From Alphaproteobacteria bacterium (GTDB taxonomy: Bacteria; Pseudomonadota; Alphaproteobacteria; Rickettsiales; Deianiraeaceae), in NCBI GenBank assembly GCA_025363115.1, contig JANYEN010000030.1, forward strand, positions 1 to 32,847: a stretch of DNA of 32,847 nucleotides. The letters run 5' to 3'. How positions within the stretch are numbered: position 1 is the stretch's first letter; each line of letters opens with the position of its first letter. A model generated the notes under the pieces. It was not told where the DNA came from, did not search any database, and saw only the letters and a list, made by a program, of their open reading frames with translations. The position numbers and the translations under genes were made by a program. This document shows positions 25,913 to 32,631 of this stretch, piece after piece.

Positions 25913-26650
25913 TTAATAAACAGCTTTATAAAAATATAATCCATGTGCTGGTGCTGTATTGGCACCCAGGGTACGATCTTTAGAATTTAATACCAATAAA
26001 ATCCATTCTGGCGGTTTTTTTCCTAAACCTATTTCTATTAAACATCCCATAATGTTTCTTACCATGCGATGTAAAAATGATTTGGCACAAAAAACTAAAT
26101 GTATTTCTTGATCATTTTGTATTATTTGTATGCTATCAATCGTTTTAATAGGATTTTTACCACTACAGCTACTACTTCTAAAAGCCGAAAAATCATGCTT
26201 ACCAATTATATAGTTAGTGGCTTTTTTCATCAACTCTATATTTAAAGTTTTTATAATATGTAAATGAGTATTAGTCATAAAAGTAAGGTTAGAAGAACGA
26301 TTTATAATTTTATATAAATAATAACGTTGTTTAACATCAAAACGGCTATGAAAACTTTGCTCTACTTTTTCTGCAGATATAATTGAAATTTGATCTTTAT
26401 ATAAATGAAAATTAATTCCTCTAGTTATGCTAAATAAAGATCTTTCTTGGGCTAAATCAAAGTGAGCAACTTGACCTATGGCATGTACTCCTTTATCGGT
26501 TCTGCCACAGTAGTAAATTTTATTAACTCCACAATATTTAGATAATGCTTTTTCAAGAGAAAATTCAATCGTAGGTAATAAATTTTGTTTTTGCATTCCG
26601 TGGTATTTTGTACCATCATATTCAATTGTTATTTTATAACGATAAGTCAT
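25913..26650 (-). CDS. truA: tRNA pseudouridine(38-40) synthase
   Basis: TruA isomerises uridines 38-40 in the anticodon arm. The 245 residues match the family's length. The catalytic Asp is in YYCGRTDKGVHAIGQVAHFD. The N-terminal RYKITIEYDGTKYHGMQKQ is typical. So are the mid-protein IIGKHDFSAFRSSSCSGKNP and the C-terminal SFLHRMVRNIMGCLIEIG, which holds the conserved MVR segment. It is transcribed away from the HisE-like gene across a 239-base intergenic region. Confidence 0.96.
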   Translation of the reverse strand: MTYRYKITIEYDGTKYHGMQKQNLLPTIEFSLEKALSKYCGVNKIYYCGRTDKGVHAIGQVAHFDLAQERSLFSITRGINFHLYKDQISIISAEKVEQSFHSRFDVKQRYYLYKIINRSSNLTFMTNTHLHIIKTLNIELMKKATNYIIGKHDFSAFRSSSCSGKNPIKTIDSIQIIQNDQEIHLVFCAKSFLHRMVRNIMGCLIEIGLGKKPPEWILLVLNSKDRTLGANTAPAHGLYFYKAVY

Positions 26651-26763
26651 ATTTTAAAAGGTTTTTACTATATTTTATAATTCAAAAAAATAATTTAAAA
26701 TTTTATGTATAAAAAACTAATTTAAAAATTATTAAAATAAAATAATATTTTATATTAACTCCA

Positions 26764-26791
26764 TTGACATTTATGTTGTGCAGGATATATG
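26764..26791 (+). promoter_or_regulatory. candidate promoter of the Gln-rich HisE-like gene
   Basis: A consensus TTGACA (26764-26769) is followed after 16 bases by TATATG (26786-26791). This would give a leader of about 90 bases, much longer than any other gene here seems to have. The leader contains a GC-rich patch (AAAGGGGGCCGAGGTG, 26841-26856) that is unusual for this AT-rich DNA. Confidence 0.4.
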
Positions 26792-26805
26792 CATATCAGA
26801 TATGC
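26791..26805. repeat. perfect palindrome GCATAT-CAG-ATATGC at the predicted start site
   Basis: The six-base arms are perfect and the spacer is three bases. The left arm overlaps the last base of the candidate -10, and the rest covers the predicted +1. It could be an operator or a 5'-terminal RNA hairpin that stabilises the message. Confidence 0.45.
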
Positions 26806-26889
26806 GACATACTTACCTGTGTTGACTATTCGTCTCTTTTAAAGGGGGCCGAGGTGTTTAGTTATTTTTAACGTTTATTTATTTTTTTT

Positions 26890-27750
26890 ATGGCGCGTAA
26901 CCAAAAGTCTGCTAAATTTCAAGCAGTACCACAACAAAACCAACAATTTCAACAACAACCTTTCCAAGTTTTGGAAGGCAGAAATCAAAATGCTCAAGAA
27001 GCATATGCTCAATATGTTGCTTCTCAAGCTGCACAATTAGGATATAATAATGCTAATCAGCAACAATTAGAGCAACCTCAACAACAGTTTGCTAACCAAC
27101 AGCAATTCCAACAACAACCTTTCAACCAACAACAAAATTATCAGGCTCGTGCAGAACATAACGAATATGAAGCACCAGAAAGACAAGAGTTGAATAAGTA
27201 CGAAAAGTACCAACAAAGTCAACAACTAGATAGTCGTCGTGCTCGTGCTCAATATGTTGGTAATGTTATTACTGCTTTATTTGAAATTATAGCAGAAAGA
27301 AAAAATGCCAATCCAGAAGATTCTTATACTGCTTATTTACATCAAGAAGGTAGTGTAGCATTGGCTAGAAAAACAATCACTGATGTTGCCAATTCGGTAT
27401 TTACTTTATTAAATAATGAAGAATCTAAATATGCTGTTGACGATGTAAGTAATGTGGTTTACGACTTGTTTGTTATACTTGAAGCTAAGGGATACGATAT
27501 TACCGATCTGTGTCACATGCTTGAGCAAAAAATTGTTGAATCTGATGCTGATGTTCAAGAATTAGTAGATGGTATGCCTAATGTTTTTGCAAATCATCAA
27601 CTTGAAAATCAAAATAATCATCAATTTGAAAATCAAAATAATCACGCTAATAATCAAAAACAAAAGCCTAAACAAAAAGCTAAAAAACCTGTAAAACTAG
27701 CTAAACAAAAAGCTAAAAAACCTGTAAAACTAGCTAAACCTAAAAACTAA
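26890..27750 (+). CDS. Gln-rich protein with a degenerate HisE-like domain and Lys-rich repeat tail
   Basis: The 286-residue protein has three parts. Residues 1-115 are dominated by Gln, Asn and Ala (QQNQQFQQQPF, QQQFQQQPFNQQQ). Residues about 120-215 read like phosphoribosyl-ATP pyrophosphohydrolase (HisE): FEIIAERKNANPEDSYTAYL, then K161 and a helix, then VVYDLFVILEAKGYDITDL. In active HisE the first helix carries KVGEEAxE and the next ExxD; here the equivalents are KTITDVAN (161-168) and DVSN (185-188), so most of the acidic metal ligands are gone. Residues 235-286 are Asn/Gln-rich repeats and then two KQKAKKPVKLA units. No histidine genes are nearby. It has its own promoter-like and terminator elements. 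A structural or nucleic-acid-binding role is inferred; activity is unlikely. Confidence 0.75.
   Translation: MARNQKSAKFQAVPQQNQQFQQQPFQVLEGRNQNAQEAYAQYVASQAAQLGYNNANQQQLEQPQQQFANQQQFQQQPFNQQQNYQARAEHNEYEAPERQELNKYEKYQQSQQLDSRRARAQYVGNVITALFEIIAERKNANPEDSYTAYLHQEGSVALARKTITDVANSVFTLLNNEESKYAVDDVSNVVYDLFVILEAKGYDITDLCHMLEQKIVESDADVQELVDGMPNVFANHQLENQNNHQFENQNNHANNQKQKPKQKAKKPVKLAKQKAKKPVKLAKPKN
27669..27734 (+). repeat. perfect 33-bp tandem duplication encoding KQKAKKPVKLA twice
   Basis: Bases 27669-27701 and 27702-27734 are identical, and 33 is a multiple of three, so the frame is kept and an 11-residue basic unit is repeated. A shorter 24-base imperfect repeat lies just upstream (LENQNNHQ / FENQNNHA). 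The identity suggests a recent expansion, and copy number could vary between strains. Confidence 0.9.
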
Positions 27751-27763
27751 TTATTTTATTTAT

Positions 27764-27806
27764 TTTAAGAAGCGGTAACAAACTGCCGCTTCTTAAATAT
27801 TTTTTT
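27764..27806 (+). terminator. strong intrinsic terminator of the HisE-like gene
   Basis: Arms TTTAAGAAGCGG (27764-27775) and CCGCTTCTTAAA (27786-27797) pair perfectly over 12 bases around a 10-base loop. A T run follows, ending at 27806. It starts 13 bases after the stop codon and isolates the gene from the TPR gene downstream. It is the clearest terminator in the window. Confidence 0.9.
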
Positions 27807-27839
27807 ATCAAAGTAAAAACCATATTTTTTTGTTAAAAT

Positions 27840-28523
27840 ATGTCACAAAAGCCTCAATTAGTCAATTTATTAAAACATCACTTTAAAGATATTCAAGAAG
27901 GTTATTACTTATATAAACAAGAAAAATATTTACAAGCAGAAATAATATACTTAAAATATTATAACAAATATCCTGATGATCCAGATATATTACATAATTT
28001 AGCATGTAGTTTTTTTATGCAAAAAAAATATGAATTAGCATTAAAGTATTTTAAAAAATCTACTGATAAAATATGGTCTTATCATTCAAGTTATCATTTT
28101 ATTTCCTCTGCGTTATATTATAATAAAGGTTTATTAACTGGAGACATAAATTACTTTAAAAAATCATGTTGGTTTTATCCACAAAACAATCAAGCTAAAA
28201 ATGCAATTAATGGCGACATTGCCAATAGAGAACAAATTCCTGTAATGCTAAATATTAACAATACGGCTGGAGATTTATTGATTTTTGAGAATAATAGAAT
28301 TAAATTTTCAACATCTGATATTTATTTGCAAAACTTACAACAAGAACATTTCAATTATCATTGCATGGCAGCTAGACAGTTTTTTAACAGGGCATTATGT
28401 TTTGCTATGTTAAAAAAAAACGATATAGCAAAATTTGATGCAATCAGAGCGTTTGAATTCGATGTACAAAATCCTGACAACGAAAGCTATAAAAATTTTG
28501 CCGAAACCTTGCATTTATCTTGA
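27840..28523 (+). CDS. TPR-repeat protein of unknown function
   Basis: The 227-residue protein carries tetratricopeptide-like helices. The best pair lies at about residues 18-85 (QEGYYLYKQEKYLQAEIIYL; PDDPDILHNLACSFFMQKKY). Another probable repeat lies near the C-terminus (AARQFFNRALCFAMLKKNDI). The middle (about 110-160) is not repeat-like. There is no signal peptide, so it is probably a cytoplasmic scaffold for protein contacts. It begins 34 bases after the terminator of the preceding gene with no obvious promoter or Shine-Dalgarno, and is followed by the insertion sequence. Confidence 0.72.
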   Translation: MSQKPQLVNLLKHHFKDIQEGYYLYKQEKYLQAEIIYLKYYNKYPDDPDILHNLACSFFMQKKYELALKYFKKSTDKIWSYHSSYHFISSALYYNKGLLTGDINYFKKSCWFYPQNNQAKNAINGDIANREQIPVMLNINNTAGDLLIFENNRIKFSTSDIYLQNLQQEHFNYHCMAARQFFNRALCFAMLKKNDIAKFDAIRAFEFDVQNPDNESYKNFAETLHLS

Positions 28524-28690
28524 ATAATTGATTCCGCTGTAAAAAAATATAATGCAATTTATACTAAATATTATTGCAATACATATATCCTTTGAAATAA
28601 GATTAAATAATCGGTTTAAAATACATTCAAAAATTTATTATATAAGTATATAACAAAATATTTGAAGAATTTGGTTAAATATATAGAGTA

Positions 28691-28709
28691 TTGCACACTT
28701 TTGGACTTG
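28691..28709. repeat. left terminal inverted repeat of the IS
   Basis: TTGCACACTTTTGGACTTG matches the reverse complement of 30028-30046 at 18 of 19 positions. It lies about 90 bases before the first transposase codon that can be aligned. Confidence 0.8.
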
Positions 28710-28783
28710 ACAATTCAATTACCAACTCTATTATAATTATAATAAATAAGTAAAATACAACTAAAATCAACATAAAGGAGGTT

Positions 28784-29643
28784 AATAATAGGTTCAAAAC
28801 TCAAGAGGACTGCATTAACTACCTTGAGACTAAACGCTGGTCTGGAGTTCCAAAATGTCCTTACTGCTGTTCAACAAATACTAATAGGTTAACTTCTGAG
28901 GGCAGACACAGACACCATTGCAACGGTTGTAGAAAATCTTTTTGCGTAACCATAAGCACTATTTACCATGGAAGCCACATTTCTTTACAAAAATGGTTCT
29001 TGCTTATAGCTCTTATGATAAATGCTAAAAAGAGTTTATCAGCCTGCCAAGCTGCAAGAGACTTAGGTATGCGTAGACCTACAGTTTGGTCAATGATGCA
29101 CAGAATACGCAAGGCTTTAACTCAAGACACAGATTTATTATGTGGTATAGTTGAAGTTGATGAAACCTACACTTGCACTAAAAAAGATGATAACGATGAG
29201 GATTTACCTAAGATGCGTGAGCGTGGTTGCAACAAACAGGCAATCGTTGGAATGATTGAACGTAATGGTAAGGTTAAAGCGGTTAAGCAAGATAAATTGA
29301 ATTTTGAAAGCTTAAAGAAGCTATTGTTTGCCAGTATTAACATTGAAAAATCTGTTTTGTATACTAATAACTATAGAGGTTATATACCATTTAAGAAGCA
29401 TTTGCCATGCTATACAGTAAAATCATAGCATTAAAAAAGCAATTTGTTAGTGGTGAAGTGCATATTAACACGATTGAGTCGTTTTGGGCAATTTTGAAAA
29501 GAGGAATTAAAGGACAGCTTTATCCTATATTGGTTAAATATTTGAATAGATATTTAGATGAATTTTGCCATAGATACAATATGCGTATGATGAGCCAAGA
29601 TGGGGTGTTTAACGATGTTATGGGTAGGATGTTGGGGGCTTAG
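28784..29643 (+). pseudogene. IS1595-family transposase, inactivated
   Basis: The reading starts near FKTQEDCINYLETKRW and continues through an N-terminal zinc ribbon (KCPYCCSTN; HHCNGCRKSFC), a helix-turn-helix (AARDLGMRRPTVWSMMHRIR) and the ISXO2-type DDE domain (VEVDETYTC; HINTIESFWAILKRGIKG). Four lesions are visible. There is no ATG, GTG or TTG start in a place that fits the strong AAAGGAGG at 28774-28781. The second catalytic Asp is Asn in LYTNNYRGY (TDxYRGY is expected). A stop follows CYTVKS at about 29428. The sequence resumes in another frame at KKQFVSGEVHIN, ending at 29643. It is a fossil gene and could move only if supplied with an active transposase. Confidence 0.85.
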
Positions 29644-29846
29644 TATTGCTTTCCTTGCTTTATTATAAATCCTTTTTTACTTAAATTATCTATCATTTTT
29701 TGAGTATTTGCTTCCTCTTGGTGTTCTTTTAGTATTAGTGCTTGTTGTTTTTTATGCAACTGCCAATCTGCAAAAACACCACCAATCCACAATCCAAACC
29801 AGCCAAGTATTATTGCAATAAAAGAGGCGGTAACATTTGGGGCTGT
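29640..29846 (-). pseudogene. truncated small membrane protein inside the IS (possible passenger)
   Basis: On the minus strand, 68 codons run from just after a stop at 29847 to a TAA at 29642-29640 that overlaps the transposase stop. They encode one membrane helix (SFIAIILGWFGLWIGGVFAD) followed by a charged helical region (HKKQQALILKEHQEEANTQK) and GFIIKQGKQY. No ATG start is in frame, so the N-terminus seems lost. The hydrophobic-plus-coil pattern looks truly coding. Passenger genes are known in the IS1595 family. The remaining stretch 29848-30027 contains nothing I can identify. Confidence 0.5.
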
Positions 29847-30027
29847 TTAGATTTTTATAAAACCAATGTTCTTTATTAATTAACAAATTCTGTGGTTTTG
29901 AAATAATGAGGAAGCAAGAAGCGTAAGCTCGTGCTATATATCTTAAGTAGCGATATAATGCTATTATACTATTTATGATTTAAAATATCTTCCTGCTGAT
30001 TTTTTGTAAATTAATGAAAATAAATAC

Positions 30028-30046
30028 CAAGTCCAAAGGTGTGCAA
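30028..30046. repeat. right terminal inverted repeat of the IS
   Basis: CAAGTCCAAAGGTGTGCAA is the reverse complement of the left repeat except for one base. The flanking DNA to the right is AT-rich and shows no copy of the eight bases preceding the left repeat. Confidence 0.8.
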
Positions 30047-30092
30047 ATCTGAATATATAAAACAATATATTGGTATTAATGTTTGTCCATTA

Positions 30093-30230
30093 TTACCCCA
30101 GAAATATCCAGTTAAAACTAATATCCCATATCTCACATTTAAATAAATAGCCAATTGTTGATACAAATAACGAATAATATGCAAGTATTATTACTACAAC
30201 TATATATATAAAAATAGTAATTTTATTACC
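30093..30230 (-). other. in-frame open extension after the AGCS stop codon
   Basis: Directly after the TAA of the symporter gene the same minus-strand frame stays open for 45 more codons. They encode GNKITIFIYIVVVIILAYYS and then a further hydrophobic and aromatic stretch ending WIFLG. It has no start codon. It could be a lost C-terminal extension cut by a stop mutation, a fragment of a separate gene, or chance. Confidence 0.3.
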
Positions 30231-31652
30231 TTATATAGTTTTATTAAATATTTTAAATTCTTTCCAAATAACTCCGCTTAAAAGTAAAACCCCAATTAGA
30301 TTGGGAAACACCACAGTAACAGTTATAGTATTTAAAAATGCTATCATTACATCGACATTATTGATTATACCACCAATAAAGCCAGCAAAAATATAAAGTA
30401 CCAAAAATATTTTACCTGTTTTTTTACCAAAATAATACGCAGTGATTCTTTCGCCAAAAAAGCCCCAAGCTATCATAACATTCAGCCCCATAACTGGAAT
30501 TATACAAACAACAATATATTTAAACCACCACGAAACCGTTTCAAAAGCCCTATATACATCTATAGCTCCCATCGAAGAAGTTTTGTATACTCCAGTTAAA
30601 GTTACCAGTAAACCCGTTATTGACGAAACAAAAAGTATTTCTATAATAGGTGCCGCCATGGCAGTTAAGCCTTCTTTTACTGAATCTTTATTAATTACAT
30701 TAGCATGAACAATAGAAGCTGTTCCTAGCCCAATTTCGCTTGCCACAATAGCTCGGGTTGCTCCCATTACAAATGCCCCTAAAATTCCTCCATACACCGA
30801 ATGGGGGGCAAAAGCCAAAGTAAAAATATCATATAAAGCTGAGGGAATTGCCTTATAATTAAAAATTATAACTATTATTGCAGAGCCAAAGTATAAAGCA
30901 ATTACTATTGGTACAATGGCAGAAAGCAAGCCTGCTACCCTTTTAATTCCTCCCGTTAAAACAAAGGCTGCTATTCCACAAAAAGCTAAAGTAAGGGGAA
31001 TTTTCATATCTCCAAACATAGAGAAATTATGAGATAAAACACTAATGGCTTGGTTTACCTGAAACGAACAAGGTCCACCAAAAGCAGCAAGCATCAAACA
31101 AATACTAAATATTCCACTCATTACAATTCCTAATTTTTTTAGCCCAATTTCGGCAAGACCTTTTTTTATAAAATGATGAGGACCACCATCAAAACCATTA
31201 TCAACTGGAGTGCGATATTTATGCCCTAAAAAAACCTCAGCAAATCTGATTGGCATGCAAAAAAATGGCATTAATATTATCCAAACTAACGATCCTGGTC
31301 CTCCCACCGCAATTGCTAAAGCAACTCCTGCAATGCTTCCCAAACCAGTAGCACCAGCAATAGCCATAAAAACTGCCTTTAAAGAAGCAATTTTGTTAAC
31401 ATTTTGTTTATCTTGACCTGCCATTATATCGGCTTGATTAAACATTACTTTTAGCCCATAAATAAAATACCTTAAGTTCATAAACCTAAATTTTATCAGC
31501 AAAAACAAAGCGGTACATATAATAAAAAATATTAATAAAGGAAATTGAGTCTCAGTAATACCAAATAACGATAAAACATTATAATACATAACCACTTCAA
31601 GCATTTTACTAAAGTCTAATATATAATGGCTAATAAGTTGTTCAAAAGTCAT
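30231..31652 (-). CDS. AGCS-family sodium (or proton):alanine/glycine symporter
   Basis: The 473-residue inner-membrane protein imports small neutral amino acids by cation symport. The signature segment near the first third is GATGLGSIAGVALAIAVGGP followed by SLVWIILMPFFCMPIRFAEV, matching the AGCS G-rich N-terminal motif. Further conserved pieces are AFGGPCSFQVNQAIS, GGIKRVAGLLSAIVPI and GATRAIVASEIGLGTASIVH, which lines the substrate and cation sites in the family. About ten to eleven membrane segments are visible. The length is normal for the family. No Shine-Dalgarno is present. Amino-acid import fits a nutritionally dependent bacterium. Confidence 0.93.
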   Translation of the reverse strand: MTFEQLISHYILDFSKMLEVVMYYNVLSLFGITETQFPLLIFFIICTALFLLIKFRFMNLRYFIYGLKVMFNQADIMAGQDKQNVNKIASLKAVFMAIAGATGLGSIAGVALAIAVGGPGSLVWIILMPFFCMPIRFAEVFLGHKYRTPVDNGFDGGPHHFIKKGLAEIGLKKLGIVMSGIFSICLMLAAFGGPCSFQVNQAISVLSHNFSMFGDMKIPLTLAFCGIAAFVLTGGIKRVAGLLSAIVPIVIALYFGSAIIVIIFNYKAIPSALYDIFTLAFAPHSVYGGILGAFVMGATRAIVASEIGLGTASIVHANVINKDSVKEGLTAMAAPIIEILFVSSITGLLVTLTGVYKTSSMGAIDVYRAFETVSWWFKYIVVCIIPVMGLNVMIAWGFFGERITAYYFGKKTGKIFLVLYIFAGFIGGIINNVDVMIAFLNTITVTVVFPNLIGVLLLSGVIWKEFKIFNKTI

Positions 31653-31722
31653 TTTTATTTAAAATTTAATTATTCGTAAAAAATATCGTTTTAATATTAC
31701 TTTAATTGCAATAATATTAAAT

Positions 31723-32625
31723 TTATTGAAATATCTTTTTTATTGCCTCTGCAACATTGCGATTTGTCATGATTATTATTTTTTCTTTTTTATTAATAAT
31801 CTCATCAATTGTTATTTCTAAACCATGTTGATTAAAAATATAACAACCACATTCTTTGGCTATTATTGCCCCTGCAACTATACTATTAGCATCTTTTAAA
31901 TTAGCTTCAATTAAAATATCTAGCTTTCCTGCTGCCAAATAACACGCTGCCAGTTGAGAAGGAATTCCCGAAAAACAATTAGCAGATAAAATTCCCACAT
32001 TTTTGATTTTATTACATAAAATTAAAGCATTTTCATTATTTGGATTTTCTTTTATTAAACTCTCTAACCCATTTATAGCTGATATTGAAGTGTAAATTTT
32101 AGATTTGTTAGAAATAGATAGTTTTACACCATTTAAAAATGACCCTTGTCCTACCGTAGCAGTGTAAAATTTATTTAAAGAAACCTCATAAACAAGAGCT
32201 TGGTGAGGCTGAAGTTGATTATCTTCGCTTATAAAAATGGCAATTGAAGAGCAAAATAAAGGAATTGACCTGGTAAAATTGATTATGCCATCTAAGGGGC
32301 TAATTAAAAATAAACCAATATTTTTATCTCCAATTTTTTCAATCTCGACTGTATCTAAAATAGAGTTTATAGAAATATCTTGTAATACTGAATTATATAA
32401 ACAAGAGATTGAATCTGGTAATTTAACTTTATAGGGAGCTATTAAATTAGAAATTTTAGAAACAATTCTAAGTGTAAACTTGCGATAAGAAGCTATTGTA
32501 AATTTTTCTATAACATGAGGTTCTGCAGATTGTAACCTTTCTAGCTCTATTGAATCTCTTATCAAAATCTCACTTTCTTTTGAGATAATTTCGCCAATAG
32601 AATCAATATTTTTTTTATTTGACAC
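31723..32625 (-). CDS. inositol-monophosphatase/SuhB-family protein with altered metal ligands
   Basis: The fold is recognisable: FLISPLDGIINFTRSIPLFC corresponds to the family's DPLDGTxNFxxxxP, then VGQGSFLNGVKLSIS, IPSQLAACYLAAGKLDILIE and AGAIIAKECGCYIF. Metal and catalytic positions differ, however. The first Asp of DPLDGT is Ser109 and its Thr is Ile114 (Asp112 remains). The upstream Glu-Glu motif is not found. The WDxAAG aspartate seems to be Ser248 in NSIVAG. Phosphatase activity is therefore doubtful. In E. coli SuhB has a second role with NusA in rRNA antitermination, which could be what is kept. The start is a GTG at 32625, six bases after the upstream gene's stop, so the two are probably cotranscribed. 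Length is 300 residues. Confidence 0.78.
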   Translation of the reverse strand: MSNKKNIDSIGEIISKESEILIRDSIELERLQSAEPHVIEKFTIASYRKFTLRIVSKISNLIAPYKVKLPDSISCLYNSVLQDISINSILDTVEIEKIGDKNIGLFLISPLDGIINFTRSIPLFCSSIAIFISEDNQLQPHQALVYEVSLNKFYTATVGQGSFLNGVKLSISNKSKIYTSISAINGLESLIKENPNNENALILCNKIKNVGILSANCFSGIPSQLAACYLAAGKLDILIEANLKDANSIVAGAIIAKECGCYIFNQHGLEITIDEIINKKEKIIIMTNRNVAEAIKKIFQ

Positions 32626-32631
32626 AATAAG

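Larger units (their letters stand above)
28691..30046 (+). mobile_element. decayed IS1595-family (ISXO2-like) insertion sequence
   Basis: Imperfect terminal inverted repeats of 19 bases (TTGCACACTTTTGGACTTG at 28691-28709 and its complement with one mismatch at 30028-30046) bound about 1.36 kb. Inside are a broken transposase (plus strand) and a truncated membrane-protein frame (minus strand). No 8-base target duplication is visible next to the repeats, which agrees with age or rearrangement. The element lies between the TPR gene and the AGCS symporter gene. The roughly 385 bases between the transposase end and the right repeat are long for a simple member and suggest a passenger segment. Confidence 0.75.

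Noticed and set aside
28683-30054. Target-site duplication flanking the IS
   Set aside because: The eight bases before the left repeat (ATAGAGTA) and after the right repeat (ATCTGAAT) do not match.
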